Assembly: GCF_038561935.1 (NCBI RefSeq)
Contig: NZ_CP102770.1
Location: 2,356,001 to 2,420,000, forward strand
Direction: 5' to 3'
Length of the DNA stretch: 64,000 nucleotides
Source: Myxococcus stipitatus
GTDB lineage: Bacteria > Myxococcota > Myxococcia > Myxococcales > Myxococcaceae
Shown: positions 55,001-64,000 of the stretch, one piece after another
How positions within the stretch are numbered: position 1 is the stretch's first letter
How the letters are laid out: the number at the start of each line of letters is the position of its first letter
Translations under genes and position numbers: made by a program
Notes under the pieces: model-generated
Database searches by the model: none
The model's input: the letters and a program-made list of their open reading frames with translations, nothing else
What the model was told of the DNA's origin: nothing

Positions 55001-56006
55001 TGAGTACCGCCCGCCCAACTGGACGAACGCGTACCGCAGCGACCACCGGTTCGTGATGTCCCGGCTCACCTACCTGGAGGACTTCCCGGACACGCCCAAC
55101 ATCGCCTGCACGCGCGAGAAGGCGGGGACGCCCACGGCCTCCGTCTTCTACATCGACAACGACGGGTATCGCGAATGGCACCAGCTCCCGTTCATCGTCA
55201 ACGAGGGCTTCGAGTACACCTACGCCTATCAGTCGCTCCCGCCGGGCAAGCGGGTGACGATGACGATGGAGGATGCCTCGGTGGGCGACTTCTACGTCGC
55301 GCGCTTCAAGGACTTCGGGAAGCTGGGGAACCTGCGGTTCTTCTCCAACCAGTCGAGCTTCACGCCGCACACTTCGCTCGCGAATCTCCGCGCCGCCACG
55401 AGCTCGGGGTACTTCGTCCAACCAGGGGGCGACGTGTACGTGAAGGCCGTCGCCACGGGAAGGACGCAGGGCTACATCCTCTACTGGGACACGCCCTTCG
55501 TGGTGCCGCCGCTCGACACGGACGGCGACCAGGTGACGGATGCGGTGGAGATCAGCAGGAGCCGCCACCCGTTCGACGCCTCGGACCTGCTGGCGGGATT
55601 CGACACCGCGGGTGACTTCGAGGACTGGACGGTCTTCTCCAACGTGAGCGGGCAGGCCGTGGCGGGAGGCGTGTTGACGGGCACCTCCACCGGCAACGGA
55701 GACGCGCTGGTCGTCAACAGCGCCTTCAACTTCGCCGCGAGCCGCGTCCCGACCATCCAGGTCCGCATGAAGGCGACCCAGAGCACCGGGGTCCAGGTCT
55801 TCTTCGCCACGGACACGCAGCCGGGCTTCTCCGCCGCGCGTGTGGCCAATGGCTGGTACAGCGGCGGCGGCGCCTATCAGGTGGTGACGTTGGACATGGC
55901 GGGAGTGCCCGGCTGGTCGGGCACCATCACGGACCTCCGCCTGGACCCGGTGTCGGGCGCGGGCATCCAGTTCGACATCGACTCGATTCGCGGACTCGGG
56001 CCGTAG
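52086..56006 (+). CDS. Secreted G8-domain/right-handed beta-helix protein (CEMIP-like)
   Basis: 1306 residues. Signal peptide about 1-24. Two related beta-sandwich modules (about 36-190 and 196-345) both start with FE(T/S)PALPASPGY and are probably carbohydrate-binding. A G8 domain follows (about 348-470: WGGAVPGPSDDATVVLGSAV, ITVRGELLG), then a right-handed parallel beta-helix (about 560-900) with RYPFHWHMLAELGEGQYF at about 605 and ITIHGTESTRVENNFFYDH. This G8-plus-helix order is that of CEMIP/TMEM2, linked to hyaluronan breakdown in animals. A calcium-binding type 3 motif LDTDGDQVTDAVEIS (about 1140) leads to a C-terminal beta domain. Likely acts outside the cell on polysaccharide. Confidence 0.9.
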   Translation: MKTFMSGWVALLAVAVVSSPGDAEAVSRSSASSTVSTLPNGSFETPALPASPGYQIAPAGSGWTFVNGAGFSRNNTAFTSGNPVAPQGAQVLLLQGVASASQTLSLPAGSYVFSFMAAQRGNLPSTQVLELRVDGSPRQSFTPTGASYQRFTTAPISLASGAHTVALHGLNPQGTDSTAFVDDFTVTRVRDVSLSGFESPALPASPGYVYAPAGGPWTFEPGAGLSRNATAFTVGNPVAPEGGQVLFLQGASSASLNVAVPRGYHRFRLKAALRGTDPTQPPAKDIVIAVNGTKVGHFRPASTQYVEQVSTVLWLEAGTVTVRLTGVDTAPGDHTGLVDDLRLESVHDWKDPLVWGGAVPGPSDDATVVLGSAVCIDGVLNPRSITVRGELLGVQNRNVDVTTQYVMVMGVDSLLEVGQERTPYLSKATFTLNATDTQLDLMGMGNNFLGAMGSGTLHLHGEERVSWTRLAQNVAVGATDLYLAQPVNWRAGDSIVVVSSHLDWNEAEQRTIASVDPGGTRVTLSSALSFAHSGVVKTFASPTRSWTVDLRAEVGLLTHNIVVKGHATLANASGYGGHIMVMDKSRAYVSGVELANMGQKAARGRYPFHWHMLAELGEGQYFRSSSVHHSYNRAITIHGTESTRVENNFFYDHIGHGVFLEDGSERFNVIKGNVTLLTRRPKPLEAVTPSDNELDVIQNRTPASYWITNPENTFEDNVAAGTQGTGFWFAFPTKPMGASETHPRFKDLKPDSRPLISFKGNSAHSTMSGFDIFDRLSPDHSIIPNHGWNDDSLHLIENSTWYANALGIYTGIGVGGPTDNLIFRNNILVDNVWNSMLASYSVIEQSVFVADSGANLLPSGLERFAYRVYDGAGQVRDSHFIGWNAPNANFLINTGAAVKHPNHLFTNNTVSPAGPPRIRLEDFDIPPTKNTGVGDPGHPRYWSIAVRDTTGGITGKPNTTIVSSQPFMRVGDEYRPPNWTNAYRSDHRFVMSRLTYLEDFPDTPNIACTREKAGTPTASVFYIDNDGYREWHQLPFIVNEGFEYTYAYQSLPPGKRVTMTMEDASVGDFYVARFKDFGKLGNLRFFSNQSSFTPHTSLANLRAATSSGYFVQPGGDVYVKAVATGRTQGYILYWDTPFVVPPLDTDGDQVTDAVEISRSRHPFDASDLLAGFDTAGDFEDWTVFSNVSGQAVAGGVLTGTSTGNGDALVVNSAFNFAASRVPTIQVRMKATQSTGVQVFFATDTQPGFSAARVANGWYSGGGAYQVVTLDMAGVPGWSGTITDLRLDPVSGAGIQFDIDSIRGLGP

Positions 56007-56009
56007 CGC

Positions 56010-57143
56010 TCAGGGGGCGGGTCTGCACTCCGTGCCGGCCTTCACCGCGGCGCGGAGCAGGTCCCGCATGCCCGTCCCCAGCTGGGTCGTCTCCAGGCCC
56101 GCGATGGCCACGCTGACGTCGAGCTCCGGGCACACCAGGGCGGTGATGCCCCAGAAGCCCTCGTGCAGGTAGCATGGCTGGGCGCCCGCGCGCTCCAGCC
56201 GGAAGATGCCCATGCCGCCGCCGTCGTCGGTGTTGGTGGGCGGCACTCGCGTCATCCGCTCCAGCGTGGACGCGCGGGTGAACACCTCGCCCGAGAACAG
56301 GGCCTGGAAGAAGCGGGAGACGTCGGGCGTGGTGGACACGAGCCCACCTCCGCCGAAGAGGTCCGCGGTGGCGTCGATGTTCGCGAGCGGGAAGCCGTCA
56401 TAGCTCTGGGGCGCGCGGGACGGTGTCTCCCGTGTCTCCAGCCAGGTGTCGCGAAGCCCCAGCCGCTCGAAGCCGAGCAGGCGCCGGTAGGCCTCCCCGA
56501 GCCCCAGGCCCGTCTTCTCCTCGAGGAGGGCGCCGAGCAGCAGATAGCCCGTGTCCGAGTACACGTAGCGTTCGCCCGGTGTTCCCTCGGGCCGCCCGTG
56601 CTCCATCGCGAAGCGCACCTGGGCTTCGCGGGTCCACACGCGCTCCGGCGCAGCGAGGACCGTCGCGAGGTAGTCCTCGCTCTGCGCGTAGTCGTAGAGG
56701 CCGCTGGTGTGCGTGAGGAGCTGCGCCACCGTCATCTGCTCGGGGCGGTAGCCTCCGGCCCGCAGCAGCTCCGGGTAGGGCGCGGGCACCACCGGGTCCA
56801 CCGTGTCGTCGAGCGACAGCTTTCCGTCCTCTACCAGCCGCAGGAGCGCCGCCGCCAGGTACGTCTTGGTGACGCTGGCGATGCGGAACGGCGTGCGCGC
56901 GTCCAGGGCGTCCACCTTCGCGGAGTGGACCGCCTCCGAGAACTCGAGCCCCGCCGAGGGGATGCGCACGCTCATCAGCCAGCCCGCGTTGCCGGGATGG
57001 GTCTCCAGTGCCTCCCGCATCGCCTGCCGGAGTGACGCGCGGACCGCGTCCGGCTCACACGGGAGGACGTCCGGCTCATGGGAGCGGCAGGACAGCGCGA
57101 AGACACAGAGGAGGACGGAGGTTGAGATGCCGCGTGAAGCCAT
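56010..57143 (-). CDS. Class C beta-lactamase-like serine hydrolase, lipoprotein
   Basis: 377 residues. Lipobox ALSC (Cys19). The active-site motif is SVTK (Ser90, Lys93), the YxN position reads YSD (in YVYSDTGYLLLG), and HEGFWG near the C-terminus replaces the usual KTG/HTG. The fold is that of serine beta-lactamase-like D-aminopeptidases and esterases; clinical-type resistance is not implied. ATG 57143 is chosen for a GGGAG site 5 bases upstream and because it begins the lipoprotein signal; the upstream in-frame extension is part of the divergent AraC gene region. The 72-base gap to the AraC regulator gene suggests joint control. Confidence 0.9.
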   Translation of the reverse strand: MASRGISTSVLLCVFALSCRSHEPDVLPCEPDAVRASLRQAMREALETHPGNAGWLMSVRIPSAGLEFSEAVHSAKVDALDARTPFRIASVTKTYLAAALLRLVEDGKLSLDDTVDPVVPAPYPELLRAGGYRPEQMTVAQLLTHTSGLYDYAQSEDYLATVLAAPERVWTREAQVRFAMEHGRPEGTPGERYVYSDTGYLLLGALLEEKTGLGLGEAYRRLLGFERLGLRDTWLETRETPSRAPQSYDGFPLANIDATADLFGGGGLVSTTPDVSRFFQALFSGEVFTRASTLERMTRVPPTNTDDGGGMGIFRLERAGAQPCYLHEGFWGITALVCPELDVSVAIAGLETTQLGTGMRDLLRAAVKAGTECRPAP

Positions 57144-57215
57144 GGAGACTCCCGGAGGTGGAGTCTCCACGGTGACGTGGCCAGGGCCGGCGGCGCTTGA
57201 ACGCTTTTCGGACGA

Positions 57216-57944
57216 ATGAACCTCCCTCCGCTTTTTGTCCTCGCACCCGAGTCGGGACTCTTCGTTCTGCGCTCGAACGACGCACACTCGGCGCCGCACC
57301 GGCAGTGGGGCACCGCAATCCTGTTCGGCCTGGAGGGGCCCGTGACGGTGCTGCACGCCTCCGGGAGCACGCAGGGGCGCATCGTGGTGGTCCCAGGTGA
57401 CGTTCCTCATGAGACGCACTCGCGAGGGCCGCTGGCGAGTGTGGTGCTGGACGCGGACGTCCATCGCGCCACCTTCCTGGCCCTCCGTGGGCGGCAGCCC
57501 TTCCCGGTGGCGCCGGCCCGTGTCCTGGCGCGCATGACGGCCCTGGTGGAGCCCGGCCAGGCCGAGGTCGTGAGTGGTGTCCAGCGTGTCGTGGAGGACA
57601 TGTTCCAGACAGGCGCGGCGCCGTGGGGAGATGGCCGCATCGCTCGCTTACTCGACATGCTGGAGGCCGATGCCCCGCTTCCGCTGCCGGTGCTCGCCGC
57701 GCGGCTGAAGTTGTCCGCGGGGCATGTCTCCACGTTGTTCCATTCGAAGGTGGGCCTCCCCCTGCGGCGCTGGCTCCTGTGGCGGCGCCTGGTGCGCTCG
57801 ATGCCCCTGTTGCGCGCGGGGAGCCTCGCCGAGACGGCCGCCCTGGCGGGCTTCGCGGATCAGGCGCACCTGACGCGCACCTGCGTCCGCTTCGCGGGCT
57901 ACACGCCCAGTCACCTGGCGAAGGCCCTGTGCCCGGCGGCGTGA
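57216..57944 (+). CDS. AraC-family transcriptional regulator
   Basis: 242 residues. C-terminal double helix-turn-helix about 150-240, with LPVLAARLKLSAGHVSTLF (first) and SLAETAALAGFADQAHLTRT then FRFAGYTPS-like CVRFAGYTPSHLAKAL (second, with the family signature). The N-terminal part is a cupin-like sensing domain (GTAILFGLEGPVTVLHASG, GDVPHETHSRGPL). The start ATG 57216 has no strong ribosome site. It is divergent from the beta-lactamase-like gene, its most likely target. Confidence 0.92.
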   Translation: MNLPPLFVLAPESGLFVLRSNDAHSAPHRQWGTAILFGLEGPVTVLHASGSTQGRIVVVPGDVPHETHSRGPLASVVLDADVHRATFLALRGRQPFPVAPARVLARMTALVEPGQAEVVSGVQRVVEDMFQTGAAPWGDGRIARLLDMLEADAPLPLPVLAARLKLSAGHVSTLFHSKVGLPLRRWLLWRRLVRSMPLLRAGSLAETAALAGFADQAHLTRTCVRFAGYTPSHLAKALCPAA

Positions 57945-57947
57945 GAC

Positions 57948-57967
57948 CCGCCACGTCAGGGGCGGGA
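57948..57967 (+). terminator. Hairpin after the AraC regulator gene
   Basis: cccgcc (57948-57953) pairs with ggcggg (57962-57967) around 8 bases, immediately after the stop codon. No T-tract. Weak candidate. Confidence 0.35.
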
Positions 57968-58043
57968 GCGATACTTCCGAGGGAGCAGGGGGAGCCCATT
58001 CTCCGCTCTGGAAAACGGCGGTCGGAAGGTATGAGGAACACCC

Positions 58044-58526
58044 ATGAGTGACGAGCGCACACCTGCCGAGCCCGAAGTGATGGAGCCCACGTTCTGGAGG
58101 AAGAACGGCTGGGCGGCCCGGGTCATCAAGAACGAGGAGGACGACGGCTGGGCCGTGGAGATCCGCAAGCAGGGGATTCCCGAGCCCGTCCTCATCAGCC
58201 CGTGGGTGATGGGCCGCGACAAGAAGAACCCCAAGCCCTTTGATGCACCCGCGTTCGCGACCTTCGTGAAGACGGCCTCGGAGGTCCTCGACCGCTCCGC
58301 GCGGCAGCGCGACCAGGCCCTGACGAAGAAGCTCTCCATCGCCTGGGAGGGCCGCTGGTACGAGGTCCGGCTGGAAATCGTGGCGGATGAGTACGAGCCC
58401 CACGCGCTGCTCTCGGCCATCGACGACGCGGGGGCGACGGTCGCGAAGCATCGCGTGGCCATGAACTTCAAGTTCACCCGGGACGTCGCCAACGCGTGGG
58501 CCCGGAACGGCTTCCCGGAGCCCTGA
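58044..58526 (+). CDS. Conserved-looking hypothetical protein, 160 aa
   Basis: Not recognised. Soluble, no signal peptide, mixed charge. The first half has WRKNGWAARVIKNEEDDGW and ISPWVMGRDKKNPKP, and the second half has strands such as LSIAWEGRWYEVRLEIVADE followed by MNFKFTRDVANAWARNGF, so an alpha/beta fold is likely. The composition and codon use match neighbouring genes, supporting a real gene. Start ATG 58044; ggaacaccc precedes it without a strong ribosome site. Stands alone between AraC and the aldolase-like gene. Confidence 0.7.
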   Translation: MSDERTPAEPEVMEPTFWRKNGWAARVIKNEEDDGWAVEIRKQGIPEPVLISPWVMGRDKKNPKPFDAPAFATFVKTASEVLDRSARQRDQALTKKLSIAWEGRWYEVRLEIVADEYEPHALLSAIDDAGATVAKHRVAMNFKFTRDVANAWARNGFPEP

Positions 58527-58642
58527 GCCGGTTGTCCGCATCTGGGACGTGCCTGTACTGGAGGCGGGAATCGCCCGAGCGACTTCGGACACGAGACTAG
58601 ACTGGGTGGCACGACTGCCATCCGTGCCCGAAGGAGTGGTCG

Positions 58643-59866
58643 ATGTCCCAGCCTCGCTTCAGCCGCAGTGAGTTCCTCTCGTTGACCCGCATGCTCGCGG
58701 GGACCGCGTTGCTGTCGACGGTGTCGCGAGCGGCGACACCCCCGCCCCCGAAGGCCGGCAAGTCCGCTCCCACCGGGCCGACGCGCTCGGAGTTCGAAGC
58801 AATCCGGCGCGCCTGCCGCGGCTCCCTGGCGGGAAAGGCTGCCCGGGACCCCGCCGAGGAGCTCATCGCCGTCGGCGAATGGATGCGGGGGCAGGGCGTC
58901 GGTGGCGACTTCTACGGGCAAGGGGCGCTGATGGAGTCCTTCGAGAAGAAGCTCGCCACGATGCTGGGCTTCCCCGCGGGTTGCTACATGCCCACGGGCA
59001 CCATGGCCCAGCTCATCGCCCTCCGAATCTACGCGGACGCGCGCGGCAATCGGAACGTCGGCCTCCATCCGTCCTCGCACCATGTGCTGCACGAAGACAG
59101 CAGCCATGTCGTCCTGCACGGCCTGCGAGACGTCATCCTCTCGCCCTGGACGCGGCCCGTGCTCGCCGCCGATGTGCGGGACTCGCCGGATGCCCTCGGG
59201 AGCGTCAGCGTCGAGCTGCCGGTGCGCTGGCTGGGAGGGCAGCTCCAGACATGGGAGCAGCTCGAGGAGCTCAAGCGCACCTGCCGCGACCAGGGCGTGA
59301 AGCTGCACATGGACGGGGCGCGCCTCTGGGAGTGCCAGCCCTTCTACGGCCGCCCGCTCGCGGACATCTGCCGGGGGTTCGACTCCGTCTACGTGTCCCT
59401 CTACAAGCGCATCGACGCACTGGGCGGCGCGATGCTCGTGGGGAGCGAGGACTTCATCCGCGAGGCGCGCGTGTGGCGCCACCGACACGGCGGCAACCTC
59501 TTCCACCACTATCCCTATGTCGCCTCGGCGGCGATGCGCCTGGACGGCGCGCTCACGGGCCTGCCCGCGCTGGTCCGCCGCGCGAAGACGTTGAGCGAGG
59601 CCCTGGCCGCGGAACCCCGGCTGACGGTGAACCCGCGGCCCGCCCAGACGAACATGTTCCGCCTCTTCCTTCGAGGCGATGCGCAGGCGCTCACGCTGCG
59701 CGCCTTGTCCCAGGCGAAGGAATCGCGCGTCTGGCTCGGGCACTTCGGGCCCACCCGCGTGCCCGGCATCGTCGACGCCGAACTCGAGGTCACCGAAGGA
59801 CTGGGCGACGTCACCGACGCGGAGGTCGTCCAGGCCTTCCGGCGACTCCTGGACGAGGCCGCCTGA
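58643..59866 (+). CDS. Threonine aldolase/beta-eliminating lyase-like PLP enzyme, possibly exported
   Basis: 407 residues. Fold type I PLP enzyme. HMDGARLWECQ is the strongest threonine aldolase signature (Asp binds the pyridine nitrogen); the cofactor lysine is in YVSLYKRIDALGG, and PTGTMAQLIAL binds phosphate. Threonine aldolases split L-threonine or allo-threonine to glycine and acetaldehyde. Unusual is the N-terminal stretch RSEFLSLTRMLAGTALLSTVSRA, about 30 residues longer than normal, which looks like an export signal (a single Arg, so not a classical Tat motif). A periplasmic role is therefore possible. ATG 58643 has gaaggag 8 bases upstream. Convergent with the next gene through a shared terminator. 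Confidence 0.9.
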   Translation: MSQPRFSRSEFLSLTRMLAGTALLSTVSRAATPPPPKAGKSAPTGPTRSEFEAIRRACRGSLAGKAARDPAEELIAVGEWMRGQGVGGDFYGQGALMESFEKKLATMLGFPAGCYMPTGTMAQLIALRIYADARGNRNVGLHPSSHHVLHEDSSHVVLHGLRDVILSPWTRPVLAADVRDSPDALGSVSVELPVRWLGGQLQTWEQLEELKRTCRDQGVKLHMDGARLWECQPFYGRPLADICRGFDSVYVSLYKRIDALGGAMLVGSEDFIREARVWRHRHGGNLFHHYPYVASAAMRLDGALTGLPALVRRAKTLSEALAAEPRLTVNPRPAQTNMFRLFLRGDAQALTLRALSQAKESRVWLGHFGPTRVPGIVDAELEVTEGLGDVTDAEVVQAFRRLLDEAA

Positions 59867-59871
59867 AGCGA

Positions 59872-59911
59872 CACGCCCAGGCACGTGGCAAAGGCCTCGT
59901 GCCTGGGCGCG
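59872..59911. terminator. Bidirectional terminator between convergent genes
   Basis: Left arm cacgcccaggcacg (59872-59885) and right arm cgtgcctgggcgcg (59898-59911) pair over 12 continuous bases at the loop side, with one mismatch near the base. The 12-base loop is tggcaaaggcct. It sits 5 bases after the aldolase-like stop and 9 bases before the end of the opposing gene. Confidence 0.7.
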
Positions 59912-59920
59912 TGACGCTGG

Positions 59921-60973
59921 CTACTCGACGGAGACGACCTTGTCCTCGTCGTTGAACTTCACCTGCACCTTGGTGAACTTGCCCTTCCAGTAGAACCAGG
60001 TGTTGGAGTTGTACGTCGGCGTCTCATGCGGAGGCGGCGGGCCCCACGCCATGCGCACGGCGGCGCGGGACATGCCGGGCACCACCTCCGACGCGGAGAC
60101 CTTCTTGCGGTCCTCGGCGGACAGCGCCTCGAGCTTGGAGGCCTGGTCCTGCTCGGAGAAGGACGCCTTGAACAGGAACCAGGTGTCCGCGCCGGAGCGG
60201 GAGTCGTTCTCGAACGTGAACTCCTTGCCCGTCTCCACGATGCGGAACTTCACCTTGGAGGAGCCCTTGTCCAGCACCTCGATGCGGGTGTTGAACGGGA
60301 TGATGGGACCCTTGCGGTAGTTCACCCAGGACAGCGTCGCGTCGTCGAAGTGGAAGTTCGCCGTGGAGTAGAAGAACGTCGGCTCCGGGGCCGGCGGCGG
60401 AGCGGCCGGCGCGGCGGCGGGCGGCGGCGGGGCGGGCTCGTCACCGTAGGAGATGACCTTGCCATCCGCGTCGAACACCACCTCGAAGGTGACGAACTTC
60501 GAGCTCCAGTAGGTCCACTTGCTGCTGGCGAACGTGGGCGTGCGGTGCGGCGGCGGCGGGCCCACCGTCAACAGCACGGCCTCGCGCGACATGCCCTTGG
60601 CCAGCTCGCCGGCCTTCACCTGCTTCTGCTCCTCCGGCGTCAGCGCGGCGATGCGCTCGGCGGGGTCCTTGGGGCCGAAGAACGCGGGGAACATCTCCTC
60701 GGCGTCTTTTCCCAGGCTCTTATGCGATACGAAACTGAACTTGGCGCCCGTCTCGACGATGCGGCACTCCACCTCGTCGTCGTCCTTGTCCAGGACCTCG
60801 ACCTTGGTGCCGACCGGAATCACCAGGCCCTTGTTCCGGTAGTTCACCCCGGAGACCTGCTTCTTGTTGAGCACGAAGTTGGCCTGGGCGTAGACCACCT
60901 CGGCTTGAGCACTCAACGCCATCAGCAGCCCCACGCTCAGCAGGGTGCCGAGAACGTTCCTTCGAAACATCAT
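59921..60973 (-). CDS. Exported protein with two tandem BamE/SmpA-like repeats
   Basis: 350 residues. Signal peptide about 1-24 (FRRNVLGTLLSVGLLMALSAQA). Two homologous halves, about 25-180 and 215-350, separated by a Pro/Ala linker. Each half opens with a beta region (NYRNKGLVIPVGTKVEVLDK and NYRKGPIIPFNTRIEVLDKG) and closes with MSREAVLLTVGPPPPHRTPT or MSRAAVRMAWGPPPPHETPT followed by a Trp-Tyr-Trp strand. The MxxxxVxxxxGPP pattern resembles small outer-membrane assembly lipoproteins of the SmpA/OmlA type, but no lipobox is present. Periplasmic location is likely. Function unknown. ATGATG at 60973 is taken as the start. Confidence 0.82.
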   Translation of the reverse strand: MMFRRNVLGTLLSVGLLMALSAQAEVVYAQANFVLNKKQVSGVNYRNKGLVIPVGTKVEVLDKDDDEVECRIVETGAKFSFVSHKSLGKDAEEMFPAFFGPKDPAERIAALTPEEQKQVKAGELAKGMSREAVLLTVGPPPPHRTPTFASSKWTYWSSKFVTFEVVFDADGKVISYGDEPAPPPPAAAPAAPPPAPEPTFFYSTANFHFDDATLSWVNYRKGPIIPFNTRIEVLDKGSSKVKFRIVETGKEFTFENDSRSGADTWFLFKASFSEQDQASKLEALSAEDRKKVSASEVVPGMSRAAVRMAWGPPPPHETPTYNSNTWFYWKGKFTKVQVKFNDEDKVVSVE

Positions 60974-61162
60974 GTAGACCCTCGGATGTTCAGCAACTGG
61001 GTTGTAGGTGTCCTGTCGGAATACTCGCAAGGACCCCGTGCGCGCTCAAGACGATGGGCGCCCGCCCGGAGCACGGAGGCTTCGGGCGGGCAGCGCGCTA
61101 CCCACGCCGCGCTGAGAACGCAGGCGCGGCGCGGGTATTCACCCACGTGCTGCTGTTCCTCG

Positions 61163-64000
<2,838 letters not shown>

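Noticed and set aside
53706-55568. Long minus-strand open frame opposite the G8/beta-helix gene
   Set aside because: No domain or signal; Val/Arg/His-rich composition typical of antisense frames in GC-rich genes.
58600-58625. tggcacgactgcc as a sigma-54 promoter for the aldolase-like gene
   Set aside because: The distance between the GG and GC elements does not fit the required 10 bases.

Overview
The DNA is GC-rich throughout. It carries Ser/Thr kinases next to a DUF2381-type protein, Myxo-type cysteine repeats, many lipoproteins, polyketide synthases and polymorphic toxin loci. Together these point to a myxobacterium, most likely Myxococcaceae (Myxococcus/Corallococcus group); this is inferred from gene content, not from a marker gene. 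No rRNA, tRNA, CRISPR array or insertion sequence was seen.

Layout. (1) 1-10162: the end of a modular polyketide synthase assembly line. The first protein (cut by the window edge) reads ACP-KS-DH-KR-ACP-KS. The second starts at an ATGA overlap and reads AT-KR-ACP, then a flavin monooxygenase-like domain and an FSH1-like alpha/beta hydrolase whose nucleophile position is Cys. A MepB-like gene converges on its end. (2) 11041-13033: secreted S33-type peptidase and a small unknown protein. (3) 13174-14802: a broken lipoprotein toxin gene with a C-terminal WHH nuclease domain, followed by an intact SUKH/SMI1-type immunity gene. (4) 14816-20312: small membrane protein, dienelactone hydrolase, a LolC/E-like permease with a long membrane N-terminus, lipoprotein HAD phosphatase, cold-shock protein. 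(5) 20603-24526: second lipoprotein toxin-immunity pair, then a PhnA-like protein. (6) 24912-29817: degenerate kinase, two tandem XRE regulators with a recognisable promoter/operator, an active-looking membrane kinase and a DUF2381 protein. (7) 30248-35227: outer-membrane protein gene overlapping the third lipoprotein toxin gene, then its immunity gene. (8) 35476-44191: two very large surface lipoproteins, a small membrane protein and a sigma-54 activator. (9) 44188-52036: a minus-strand five-gene operon (glycine-zipper protein, HExxH protein, unknown 604-aa protein, PLP enzyme, proline-rich GIY-YIG-like protein) divergent from a B12-binding/radical SAM protein. (10) 52086-64000: G8/beta-helix secreted protein, class C beta-lactamase-like lipoprotein divergent from an AraC regulator, small unknown protein, threonine-aldolase-like protein, two-repeat periplasmic protein, and most of a CzcA-type heavy-metal RND pump.

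Two things stand out. First, three paralogous lipoprotein toxin loci lie within 22 kb. They share one N-terminal delivery region, carry different nuclease tips, and each is followed by its own immunity gene. This matches the known logic of myxobacterial SitA kin-discrimination toxins passed by outer-membrane exchange. Second, the 44-52 kb cluster combines a radical SAM enzyme, a probable zinc peptidase, a PLP enzyme and a glycine-rich small protein in one divergent unit; I do not recognise it as a described system.
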